A DNA stretch of 64,000 nt, from NCBI GenBank assembly GCA_021414305.1, contig JAIOOS010000029.1, positions 186,001 through 250,000 on the forward strand, read 5' to 3'. Made by a program: the position numbers and the translations under genes. Source of the stretch: Burkholderiales bacterium. Lineage in GTDB: Bacteria; Pseudomonadota; Gammaproteobacteria; Burkholderiales; Burkholderiaceae_C. A model generated the notes under the pieces. That model searched no databases. It was given only the letters and a program-made list of their open reading frames with translations, and was not told where the DNA came from. Below are positions 31,145-39,199 of the stretch, one piece after another (position 1 is the first letter of the stretch; every line of letters starts with the position of its first letter).

Positions 31145-33187
31145 TCAGGTCAGCGCGGCGACCTGATCCACACCCCCAGGCGCGTCGACAACCGAAGGGC
31201 CGCGGACGAGATTCGACAATTCCTCGACTCCTATCGGCGGGCGAGTCAGCCAGGGGACGAGGAAAGTACGCTTGGCCAGGCCCCCAGCCATGCGGGCCAT
31301 CTGCCTGCGTTCGCCAGCAAGGCGCGCGGCCAGCAGGGGGTCCTGGGTTCCAGCCGCGAGAACGCTCTTGTTGAGCACCCAGGCATAGGGCTCGATGCCC
31401 GCGCGTCTGAGGTCGTCCTGCAGTGCGGCCGCTTGCGACACCGGCGTCACTTCCGGCAAGGTCACCAGGATGATCCTCGTGTACGCCGCGTCCTGAAGCC
31501 GCATCAACGGCGTGACCACCCGTGCGGCGTTGCTTCCTTCGAACTCGCGCATCATCTGCCGGTGGTAGGCGCCGGTCGCGTCCATCAGCAGCAGCGAGTG
31601 ACCGGTCGGGGCGGTGTCGAGCACGACGAAGGCACTGCGAGCCTCGCTGACGATGCGCGAGAAGGCGTGAAAGACGGCGACCTCCTCGGTGCAGGGCGAG
31701 CGCAGATCTTCCAGCAGCAGAGCCCGTTCCTGCGCGTCGAGAGCCGACGACTTCGCCGCCATGATCTTTTCCACGTAGCGCTGCGTCTCGACCTTGGGAT
31801 CGATGCGGTCGACGCGCAGCCCGGCCACTTCGCCGGCGAGCGTGCCCGCCAGATGTGCAGCCGGGTCGGTGGTGCTGAGGTGCACGGTCTTGCCGCGCTC
31901 GATCAACCCCAGCGCCAGCGCGGCCGCGACCGTGGTCTTGCCGACGCCTCCCTTGCCCATCACCATGATCAACCCATGCCCAGTGGCGGCGAGCTCGTCG
32001 GCCAACGCGGCCAGCCCCGGAAGATGATCGACGCGTTCGACTGCCGGTACCTCGTCCCGGCCAGCAGGGTGAACTTCAGTGGACAGCAACGCACGCAAGG
32101 CGAGAAGGCCGACCGTATCGAACGCCCGCAACGGCACCCGATCCTGCGGCAAGGCACGCAGCGACTCCGGCATCTCGTCCAGCGCCTGCCGCCCCAGGGT
32201 CTCGATCGCGGTCGCCACCGCGTCGTCGCGCCCACTGGCATGAAACACGCCGTTGATCACGAGTCGCTGGTTGCTCAAGCCGAGCGCCCGCAACTCCTCG
32301 GAGGTGCGCGCCGCCTCGGCGATGGCACCCCTGTCCGGCCGGGTCACCAGAATGACCGTCGTCCCGGCGGGATCGCTCAAGGCGGCGAGGGCGGCCTTGA
32401 ACCGTGTCTCCTGCATCTTCAGGCCGGAGTGAGGACCGAGGCACGAGGCGCCCCGGTCATTGCCGTCCAGGAATCCGCTCCATGCCTTGGGCAGGCTGAG
32501 CAGGCGCAGCGTATGGCCCGTGGGCGCGGTGTCGAAGACGATGTGGTCGAACTGTTCGGGACCCTCGGACAAGAGGGACGCGAACTCGTCGAACGAAGCG
32601 ATCTCGGTGGTGCAGGCGCCGGACAACTGCTCGCGGACCGTCGCAAGCTCGGAGTCGCTCGCGCCACCGCCCATCTGTGCCAGCACGCGCCGGCGATAGG
32701 CCTCGGCCGCCGTGTCGGGATCGATGTTCAGCACCGAAAGGCCGGGCGCGCCCGGAACCGCCGTGGGCGTGTTCCGGAGCTCGATTCCGAGCATCTCGTC
32801 CAGGTTGGAAGCCGCGTCGGTGCTGACGAGAAGTACCCGTTTGCCGGCATCCGCCAGCGCCAGCGCGGCGGCCGTCGACAGCGACGTCTTTCCGACCCCG
32901 CCCTTGCCGGTGAAGAACAGATGACGGGTGGGCTTGCAGAGGAAGCCCGGGGGCCGGGGCCTGAGCCACGCCTGTACTTCCTGAAGCGCAGGAAGACCGC
33001 CGCTGTGGACGACCTTGCCGTCGATCATGACCGCGGGGGTGGATCGAACGCCGTGACGCTCGATCGCTTCGCGGTCCTCGATCTTCGCGATGGCGACCTC
33101 GACGCCCAGGTCCTTCGCAGCGCGCTCGATGATCCCGATCGTGGCGCGGCACTTGCTGCATCCGGACCCCAGGACGGTGACTTCCAT
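31145..33187 (-). CDS. Thioredoxin-fold domain fused to ArsA-type As(III)-stimulated ATPase
   Basis: 680 residues. Residues 1-76 are a small thioredoxin-like domain of the redox-active disulfide type with C10-SK-C13 and the cis-Pro loop STPAVMIDG. Residues 85-680 are a full two-domain ArsA with P-loops GKGGVGKT at 94-101 and 411-418 and both DTAPTGH signature loops. The three cysteines that bind As(III) in E. coli ArsA are in matching contexts: Cys192 (GACTTEIA), Cys249 (ASCLGP) and Cys499 (SPCTEEVA). No arsB, acr3, arsC, arsD or arsR is adjacent. The fused domain may act like ArsD, the thioredoxin-fold chaperone that feeds ArsA. A perfect FNR box lies upstream at 33271. Confidence 0.9.
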   Translation of the reverse strand: MEVTVLGSGCSKCRATIGIIERAAKDLGVEVAIAKIEDREAIERHGVRSTPAVMIDGKVVHSGGLPALQEVQAWLRPRPPGFLCKPTRHLFFTGKGGVGKTSLSTAAALALADAGKRVLLVSTDAASNLDEMLGIELRNTPTAVPGAPGLSVLNIDPDTAAEAYRRRVLAQMGGGASDSELATVREQLSGACTTEIASFDEFASLLSEGPEQFDHIVFDTAPTGHTLRLLSLPKAWSGFLDGNDRGASCLGPHSGLKMQETRFKAALAALSDPAGTTVILVTRPDRGAIAEAARTSEELRALGLSNQRLVINGVFHASGRDDAVATAIETLGRQALDEMPESLRALPQDRVPLRAFDTVGLLALRALLSTEVHPAGRDEVPAVERVDHLPGLAALADELAATGHGLIMVMGKGGVGKTTVAAALALGLIERGKTVHLSTTDPAAHLAGTLAGEVAGLRVDRIDPKVETQRYVEKIMAAKSSALDAQERALLLEDLRSPCTEEVAVFHAFSRIVSEARSAFVVLDTAPTGHSLLLMDATGAYHRQMMREFEGSNAARVVTPLMRLQDAAYTRIILVTLPEVTPVSQAAALQDDLRRAGIEPYAWVLNKSVLAAGTQDPLLAARLAGERRQMARMAGGLAKRTFLVPWLTRPPIGVEELSNLVRGPSVVDAPGGVDQVAALT

Positions 33188-33270
33188 GCGAGCGCCTCGT
33201 GGGTACCGGCTGGCCGGCGAGAAGGGGTTGCGACTATTCGCGATTGGGCGCTGCTCGATGCGGGTCGCAG

Positions 33271-33284
33271 TTGATGAAGATCAA
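33271..33284 (-). promoter_or_regulatory. FNR/ANR box upstream of trx-arsA
   Basis: TTGAT-GAAG-ATCAA, a perfect match to the consensus TTGATNNNNATCAA, centred about 90 bp upstream of the gene start. Confidence 0.72.
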
Positions 33285-33378
33285 TCCGGCAAGCCGCGCG
33301 CCGCCGGGAGAAGCATGGTGTCTCTCTTCCCCTGCACGTGCTCTCCCGAACCCGTTGGTCCGCGTCGCGCCGCGAGGA

Positions 33379-34389
33379 TCAAGGGCTCGCGATCGCTCGA
33401 GCGGCTTGTCGGCCTTCCTTCGGTCCGGCGTCTTCCGGTTCCCGTACGACGAGGACAGGGACCTGCGCGTGGCGCACGATCTGCTCGGCGTCGCTCCCCA
33501 TCATGACGCGATCGAAGCCGTGCCGACCGTGACTTCCGATGACGATGACATCGGCCTGCCATTCGCTCGCCTGGGCGACGACCAGCTCCGACACGCGCTG
33601 CGTGACCTTTTCGATCAGTACGGTGCTCACCGCCAGGCCAGCCTTCAGGACGCACTCGCGCGCCTCGTCGAGGATTCGCGCGCCTTCCTGCTTCATGTGC
33701 GGCAGCACTTCCTCGCAATAGATCGCCGGGGTCTCGAATCCGTTCGCATAGGACCAGGCATCCAGGACGTGCATGAGACGAAGGCTCGCCCCCGCCAGCG
33801 TCGCCATGCGGATGGCTTCGCCGAGGCCGGACATCGATGTCGGGCTGCCGTCTACCGGAACGAGGATCCGCTTGTACATGGTCGCGCTGCCGTGTCGCGG
33901 TGCACAGGCCGCGGCTTCGACCTTGGCCGGGGCAACACGCCCGGCACCGCTGTCCGCGGCGCGGACCAGCAGCACGGGCACGGTCGAGGTGCGCACGATC
34001 TGCTCGGCGTCGCTGCCGATGAGCAATCGGCCGACGCCGCGCCGGCCGTGCGTGCCGATGACGATGAGATCGGCATGGACCGCCTGGGCCTGTTCGGCGA
34101 CCACTTCGCAGACGCGGCCCGGGAACAATCCGGAAACGAAGGTCGACGCGTCCACCCCGCCCGCGGCAACCCGCTCCTTCATCTGCTTCACGATCTGCTC
34201 GCCGGCGTCCTTCAGGATCCCGAGCACGTCCAGCGGGTAGGTCTCGAAGCCGGAGATGAACACGAGCTGGTCGAGCACGTGAACCAGCCGAATGCTCCCG
34301 CCGGCGAGCTTGGCAAGGCGGATGGCTTCGTCCACGCCCTGGATGGACGTCGGGCTGCCGTCCACCGGGACAAGGATGTTCGCGTACAT
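33379..34389 (-). CDS. Tandem universal stress protein (two UspA domains)
   Basis: 336 residues made of two UspA domains, beginning MYANILVPVDGSPTS and, near residue 170, MYKRILVPVDGSPTS. Each ends in the ATP-binding loop G-x2-G-x9-G-(S/T): IGTHGRRGVGRLLIGSDAEQIV and IGSHGRHGFDRVMMGSDAEQIV. ATP-binding Usps are induced under low oxygen and starvation in many bacteria. An FNR-like dyad lies 63 bp upstream, supporting such control. Confidence 0.92.
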   Translation of the reverse strand: MYANILVPVDGSPTSIQGVDEAIRLAKLAGGSIRLVHVLDQLVFISGFETYPLDVLGILKDAGEQIVKQMKERVAAGGVDASTFVSGLFPGRVCEVVAEQAQAVHADLIVIGTHGRRGVGRLLIGSDAEQIVRTSTVPVLLVRAADSGAGRVAPAKVEAAACAPRHGSATMYKRILVPVDGSPTSMSGLGEAIRMATLAGASLRLMHVLDAWSYANGFETPAIYCEEVLPHMKQEGARILDEARECVLKAGLAVSTVLIEKVTQRVSELVVAQASEWQADVIVIGSHGRHGFDRVMMGSDAEQIVRHAQVPVLVVREPEDAGPKEGRQAARAIASP

Positions 34390-34445
34390 GGAGGCCTCGG
34401 GAAGCTGCGAGGCATGCAGTGTCGGTACGCCGGCCTTGCGGACCG

Positions 34446-34459
34446 TTGATTCACGTCAA
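34446..34459 (-). promoter_or_regulatory. FNR/ANR-like box upstream of the Usp gene
   Basis: TTGAT-TCAC-GTCAA, one base off the perfect dyad. It lies between the Usp gene (minus) and PHA synthase (plus), nearer the former. Confidence 0.65.
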
Positions 34460-34561
34460 CGCCCAAGCTCCGCGGCGCCGACCTTGCGCGGGATCAATGA
34501 GGGGGCTCGCGGCTTCCCTATCGTGAGCCTTCCTGCCAGAGGCACCCGGACGACCCGAACC

Positions 34562-34717
34562 ATGAACGACCTCACCTCGACGGCACGACGTTGTCGATCA
34601 ACGGCGGCAAATACCTGGCTCGACGACAGCATGAAGACGATGAAAGCCGCGGTGGTGCCCGCCGGCCAGGTGCTGGTCAAGGTCGTCGCCTCGGCGACGT
34701 CGAAGACCGAGTCGTGA
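34562..34717 (+). pseudogene. Gene debris: fragments like an SDR C-terminus and an alcohol dehydrogenase N-terminus
   Basis: The 343-bp gap 34390-34732 holds two recognisable scraps. In one frame (34576-34617) LDGTTLSINGGKYL resembles the C-terminus of short-chain reductases of the acetoacetyl-CoA reductase kind. In another (34631-34717) MKTMKAAVV-PAGQVLVKVVAS looks like the start of a zinc alcohol dehydrogenase with an internal deletion. An open 51-codon frame covers both from ATG 34562 but is unlikely to be a working protein. Confidence 0.4.
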
Positions 34718-34732
34718 TGCGCATCGGCGAAG

Positions 34733-36532
34733 ATGACTGAGAGATCGGTCGAAGCGGAGCCGCGGCGCGGGACAAGCGAGCGCGGCAACAGTCCCTGGCT
34801 CGGTGGCGAGAGCGCGCCCTCGAAGGCGTTCGCTGCCTGGCAGGCCATCGAGCGCCAGGCCGCGGCGGGCTCGCAGGTGCCGGGCGGTGCCCTGGCGCCG
34901 GCCACTCCGACCGGCGCATTCCTCGACTGGGCACTGCACCTGGCCGGCTCGCCGGCCAAGGCGGGCGAGCTCGGCCAGCTCGCCGTCGAGCAGTGGCTGC
35001 GCGGCTGGCAGGCGCTGACGGCGCAGGGCGGCGCCGCGCTGCCCTCGCTGCCGCAGGACAAGCGCTTCGCCGATCCCGCCTGGCTCGAACCGCCCTACAA
35101 GACGTTCGCCGAGCTCTTTCTCCTGCAGCAGGAGTGGTGGCAACGAGCAACCACCGGCGTGCCCGGCGTGACGCGCCACCACGAGCAGATGGTCAGCTTC
35201 GCCGCCCGGCAGTGGCTCGACCTGATGGCGCCCTCCAACTTCGTCTCGCTCAATCCGGTTGTGCAGCAACGAACGCTGCAGGAAGAAGGCATGAACCTCG
35301 TGCGCGGCGTCGGTCATGCCTGGGAGGATGCCTGGCGCGAGGCCGCGGATCGGCCGCCCGCCGGCGCAGAGGCCTTCGAGCCGGGCCGCACCGTCGCGAT
35401 CACTCCCGGCGGGGTGGTCCTGCGAAACCGGTTGATGGAGCTGATCCAGTACGCGCCGACGACGCCCACCGTCCATGCCGAGCCGGTGCTGCTCGTCCCG
35501 GCCTGGATCATGAAGTACTACATCCTCGACCTGTCTCCGTCGAATTCGCTGGTCAGGCATCTGGTCGACCAGGGCTTCACCGTGTTCGCGATTTCCTGGA
35601 AGAACCCCGACGCCGACGACCGCGATCTCGGCATGGACGACTACTGCGAGCTCGGCATCCGGGCGGCGTTGCGCGCCATCGCCGCCATCGTTCCGGGAAC
35701 GAAGGTGCATGCCACCGGCTACTGCCTCGGCGGCACGCTGCTCGCGACGGTCGCCGCGGCGCTGGGCCGGGAAGGCGAATCCCCCTTGCGCACGCTCAGC
35801 CTGCTCGCGGCGCAGACCGACTTCACCGAGCCGGGCGAGCTCGGCCTCTTCATCGACGAGGGCCAGATCGCCTTTCTCGAGTCGGGCATGGCGCGGCGCG
35901 GGTACCTGGACAAGCGGCAGATGGCCGGCGCCTTCCAGATGCTGCGTTCCAACGACCTGATCTGGTCTTACCGCCTGCACAGCTATCTGCTGGGAGAGCG
36001 CCGGCCCATGACCGACCTGATGGCGTGGAACGCCGACGGGACGCGCCTGCCGTACCGGATGCACATCGAGTACCTGCGTGGCATGTTCCTGCGCAATGCG
36101 CTGGCACGCGGCGAATGGAAGGTCGCGGGCCGGCCCGTCGACCTCGCGGACATCCGCGTGCCGATCTTCAACGTCGGCACGGTCCAGGACCATGTCGCCC
36201 CGTGGCGCTCGGTCTTCAAGCTGAATTCGCTCACCGACGCGCCGCAGACGTTCGTCCTGACCGCCGGCGGGCACAACGTCGGCATCGTCAATCCGCCGGG
36301 CCAGGCGCCGTCAAGCTATCGCCTGCGCGAGCGCCGCGCGGGCGAACGCCGGCTCACGCCCGATCGATGGCTGGAGGAAACGCCCGCGGTCGATGGGTCG
36401 TGGTGGACGCCCTGGGTCCGATGGCTTCGCGGGCACTCGTCCCGACGGACGACACCGCCGATGCCAGGCGCCGCGCAGGCCGGCTTCGGACTCCTCGAGC
36501 CGGCGCCGGGTCGATACGTGCATCAGCGTTGA
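34733..36532 (+). CDS. phaC: Polyhydroxyalkanoate synthase (PhaC family)
   Basis: 599 residues. The alpha/beta-hydrolase core has the PhaC lipase-like box GYCLGG with nucleophile Cys331. It is preceded by LLVPAWIMKYYILDLSPSNSLV and followed by the VQDHVAPW Asp loop and the catalytic His in TAGGHNVGIVNPPG. Length and the N-terminal helical domain fit class I synthases, which polymerise (R)-3-hydroxyacyl-CoA. It is a stand-alone copy with no phaA or phaB beside it, only scraps that may include an SDR. The C-terminal tail is Arg/Pro-rich and atypical. ATG 34733. Confidence 0.92.
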   Translation: MTERSVEAEPRRGTSERGNSPWLGGESAPSKAFAAWQAIERQAAAGSQVPGGALAPATPTGAFLDWALHLAGSPAKAGELGQLAVEQWLRGWQALTAQGGAALPSLPQDKRFADPAWLEPPYKTFAELFLLQQEWWQRATTGVPGVTRHHEQMVSFAARQWLDLMAPSNFVSLNPVVQQRTLQEEGMNLVRGVGHAWEDAWREAADRPPAGAEAFEPGRTVAITPGGVVLRNRLMELIQYAPTTPTVHAEPVLLVPAWIMKYYILDLSPSNSLVRHLVDQGFTVFAISWKNPDADDRDLGMDDYCELGIRAALRAIAAIVPGTKVHATGYCLGGTLLATVAAALGREGESPLRTLSLLAAQTDFTEPGELGLFIDEGQIAFLESGMARRGYLDKRQMAGAFQMLRSNDLIWSYRLHSYLLGERRPMTDLMAWNADGTRLPYRMHIEYLRGMFLRNALARGEWKVAGRPVDLADIRVPIFNVGTVQDHVAPWRSVFKLNSLTDAPQTFVLTAGGHNVGIVNPPGQAPSSYRLRERRAGERRLTPDRWLEETPAVDGSWWTPWVRWLRGHSSRRTTPPMPGAAQAGFGLLEPAPGRYVHQR

Positions 36533-36584
36533 TGCCGCGGCCCGACGCCGCCGGACAAGCGCCACGGCGCCCAGGAGCGCGGCG

Positions 36585-38156
36585 TCACGTCGCCGACAGC
36601 CAGCGCGCGGCCAGTTCGCCCGGCGGCGCCGCGTGCTCGGCGTCGACGACGATCGCCCGCTCCCGCTCCTGCGCGTCCAGCGGCTCGGCGCTGACCGCGA
36701 GGCGATACAGCACGGCGACGTCGGCCTCCGAAGCATCGCCGCCGCGCATTCGGCGGGCCTCGATCCGCCGACGCAGCAGCGGCAGGGACCCTCGGCAGTC
36801 GAGGATCGTGAACGGCGCCGACGTTGCCGCCGCGAGGGCCGCGAAGTCCCCGCGTTCGCCACGCTTCAGGAAGGCAGCATCGACGATCGTCGGCCAGCCG
36901 CCGTCCAGCGACGCCTGCACGGACTCGAGCAATCGGGCATAGGTCGCGCGGGTGGCAGAAGCACCGTAGAGGTCCGGCCCGGCACGTTCGCGCGAGGATT
37001 CGAGCGCCGTCAGGCCGAAGAGTCGCTTGCGTTCGACGTCGGAGCGGATGCGCACCGCGCCGACCGACTCGAGCAGGCCCTGCGACCGGAAGGTCTTGCC
37101 GGAGCCGGGCAGCCCATGGGTGACCAGCAGCCGCGGGTCGCTCGCGGCGGCGAGCTCGGCGGCCAGGCGCAGGTAGGCGTGTGCGCTGCACGCGCTCGCG
37201 GGCAGCGCCGGCGTGAGCTCGCGCAGCGCCTCGACCTGGGCGCGAACCAGTGCGCGCTCGACCAGGAAATAGCGCAACGCGGGGAGACCGCCGAAGTCGC
37301 CGCTGGCCTCGAGCCAGCCATCGAGGAGGCGGAAGGCCAGGTCGCGCCGGCCATGGGCGAGCAGGTCCATGACGGGAAAGGCCAGGTCCTGCAACACGTC
37401 GATCCAGCGCATCTCCGGGTCGAATTCGATGGCGTCGAACGCGGTCGCCTGATCGCCAGGCTGGACGATGTTGGCGAGATGGAGGTCGCCGTGGCATTCG
37501 CGAATCCGCTCCGAGCGCAGGCGGAGCGGCCAGTGGTCCTCGAGGCGCTCGCGTTCGGCGTCCAGCCATGCGCGCAGGTCCGGCCAATCGCCGCTGGCGA
37601 CGACCAGGGACCTTTGCCAGGTATCGATCCCGGTGATCAGCCGACGCGTCACCCGCTCCTGCGTCGGCGCCCCGCCGAAGCCCAGGGAAGGCGGCGCCAC
37701 CGCCGCCTCGCGATGAAATCCGGCGAGGCGACGAGCGAAGGCATCGATGTCTCCTGCGTGCAGGGCTTCGGCGGCCAGGCGCTCGCTCCAGAGCGCGCCG
37801 TCGGGAAAGCGGCGCATCCTTACGGCGAAATCGACGATCGTCCCCTGGCCGCCCAGACACGGGCCGGCCGGTCCGTCCCGCAAGGCGACGACGTCGAGGT
37901 ACAGCTCCGGCGCGAGCCGGCGATTCAGACGCAGCTCCTCCTCGCAGAAGCGGCGCCGGTCGGCGAGCGCGGTGAAGTCGAGGAACGGCAGGCACACCGG
38001 CTTCTTGATCTTCCACGCCTCGCGCGTGCCCAGCAGCACCCAGGAGATGTGGGTCTCGATCAGCCGCACCGGCGCCTTCTCCTGCGCCTCGAGGGCGGCA
38101 CGCAGCGCAGACACTCGCGCGCGCGCCGTCGCCTCGGCTTCCGCTTCGTCGCTCAT
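36585..38156 (-). CDS. Bifunctional aminoglycoside-phosphotransferase-like/AAA kinase
   Basis: 523 residues. The first about 320 residues resemble APH-type kinases, with the catalytic loop ECHGDLHLANIV and the metal Asp in AFDAIEFDPEMRWIDV. The last about 190 residues are a P-loop kinase with HGLPGSGKTFRSQGLL (Walker A) and VDAAFLKRGER. This two-kinase fusion is widespread in proteobacteria, but its substrates are unknown. Start ATG 38156, 33 bp from an FNR-like box that is better placed for the divergent gene. Confidence 0.85.
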   Translation of the reverse strand: MSDEAEAEATARARVSALRAALEAQEKAPVRLIETHISWVLLGTREAWKIKKPVCLPFLDFTALADRRRFCEEELRLNRRLAPELYLDVVALRDGPAGPCLGGQGTIVDFAVRMRRFPDGALWSERLAAEALHAGDIDAFARRLAGFHREAAVAPPSLGFGGAPTQERVTRRLITGIDTWQRSLVVASGDWPDLRAWLDAERERLEDHWPLRLRSERIRECHGDLHLANIVQPGDQATAFDAIEFDPEMRWIDVLQDLAFPVMDLLAHGRRDLAFRLLDGWLEASGDFGGLPALRYFLVERALVRAQVEALRELTPALPASACSAHAYLRLAAELAAASDPRLLVTHGLPGSGKTFRSQGLLESVGAVRIRSDVERKRLFGLTALESSRERAGPDLYGASATRATYARLLESVQASLDGGWPTIVDAAFLKRGERGDFAALAAATSAPFTILDCRGSLPLLRRRIEARRMRGGDASEADVAVLYRLAVSAEPLDAQERERAIVVDAEHAAPPGELAARWLSAT

Positions 38157-38189
38157 GCACCGATGCTGGCGACATCGGCCGGCCGCCGC

Positions 38190-38231
38190 TTGACCTGGGT
38201 CAAGTGCCCCGGCATCGCCCCGCCCTAGATT
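38190..38231 (+). promoter_or_regulatory. Class II FNR-type promoter
   Basis: The dyad TTGAC-CTGG-GTCAA (38190-38203) is centred 41.5 bp upstream of the start point predicted by the TAGATT -10 element (38226-38231). This is exactly the spacing of FNR-activated class II promoters. It drives the small gene at 38260 and the exporter behind it. Confidence 0.75.
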
Positions 38232-38259
38232 GGCGCCCTGATCACCGAGGAGATCCAAC

Positions 38260-38478
38260 GTGGCGCAAGCAACCCGCAACGAACCGCCCCAGCCCGAGCC
38301 AGCGATCGCCGATCCGGCCGCCGCCTGGTCGACGGAATTCGTCGAGAACTGCCTGCGGCTGCAACGCCTCCAGTGGGATGCCCTGGCGGCGTGGCAACAA
38401 GGCTTCGCGACGTTCAGCAAGGACTTCTGGGAGCAGTGGGCGTGCCGATATGCAGGCGGCGTCCCGATTGACGCCTGA
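38260..38478 (+). CDS. Small helical protein, phasin-like, unknown function
   Basis: 72 residues from a GTG start with a GAGGAG ribosome site. After a Pro-rich N-terminus, the rest is amphipathic helix (NCLRLQRLQWDALAAWQQGF) ending in WEQWACRYAGGVPIDA. Aromatic-rich short proteins with a similar C-terminal GGVPxD motif occur near PHA and low-oxygen genes, but I cannot name the family. It overlaps the ABC gene start by 29 bp and is the first gene after the FNR-type promoter. Confidence 0.7.
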   Translation: MAQATRNEPPQPEPAIADPAAAWSTEFVENCLRLQRLQWDALAAWQQGFATFSKDFWEQWACRYAGGVPIDA

Positions 38479-39199
38479 GCGGGGCCTGCCAGCCGCCGTC
38501 CCGGTCTTCCACGCCCGAGGTCTGACCAAGACCTATCGCACCGGCGAGATCGAGGTCCGGGCCCTGCGCGAGGTCGACCTCGACGTCGGCCGCGGCGAGT
38601 TCATCGTCCTGCTCGGCCCGTCCGGCAGCGGCAAGTCGACGTTGCTGAACATCCTGGGCGGGCTGGACGTGCCGAGCGCCGGCGAGGTGCGCTTCGGCGA
38701 GCAGGACCTGAGCACCGCCTCCGAGGCGGAGCTCACCACTTACCGGCGGCGCCACGTCGGCTTCGTCTTCCAGTTCTACAACCTGATCCCCAGCTTGACC
38801 GTGCGCGAGAACGTCGCCCTGGTCACCGACATCGTCGACAACGCGATGCCGGTCGACGAAGCGATCGACCGCGTCGGCCTGACGCCGCGCCGCGACCATT
38901 TCCCCTCGCAACTCTCGGGCGGCGAGCAGCAGCGCGTCGCGATCGCCCGCGCCATCGTCAAGCGCCCCGAGGTGCTGCTTTGCGACGAGCCCACGGGGGC
39001 CCTCGACTACCAGACCGGCAAGCTGGTCCTCGAGGTCATCGCCCGCATCAACCAGGAGATCGGCACGACCGCGATCGTGATCACGCACAACGCCGCGATC
39101 GCCGGCATGGCCGACCGCGTCGTCTACCTCGGCGACGGCCGGATCCAGCGGGTCGAGGTCAACGCGCACAAGCTGAAGCCGTCGGAGCTCTCCTGGTGA
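38450..39199 (+). CDS. ABC transporter ATP-binding protein (MacB/LolD type)
   Basis: 249 residues. Walker A GPSGSGKST, the Q-loop VFQFYNLIPSLTV, signature LSGGEQQRVAIARA and Walker B VLLCDEPTGALD are all intact. The sequence falls in the MacB/LolD class that works with FtsX-like permeases. ATG 38450 lies inside the 3' end of the preceding small gene; no strong ribosome site is seen. The stop overlaps the permease GTG (GTGA). Confidence 0.92.
   Translation: MQAASRLTPERGLPAAVPVFHARGLTKTYRTGEIEVRALREVDLDVGRGEFIVLLGPSGSGKSTLLNILGGLDVPSAGEVRFGEQDLSTASEAELTTYRRRHVGFVFQFYNLIPSLTVRENVALVTDIVDNAMPVDEAIDRVGLTPRRDHFPSQLSGGEQQRVAIARAIVKRPEVLLCDEPTGALDYQTGKLVLEVIARINQEIGTTAIVITHNAAIAGMADRVVYLGDGRIQRVEVNAHKLKPSELSW

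Noticed and set aside
18555..34389. Genomic island integrated at tRNA-Asn
   Set aside because: Gene content changes after the tRNA, but I found no integrase and no second copy of the tRNA 3' end downstream; composition is unchanged.
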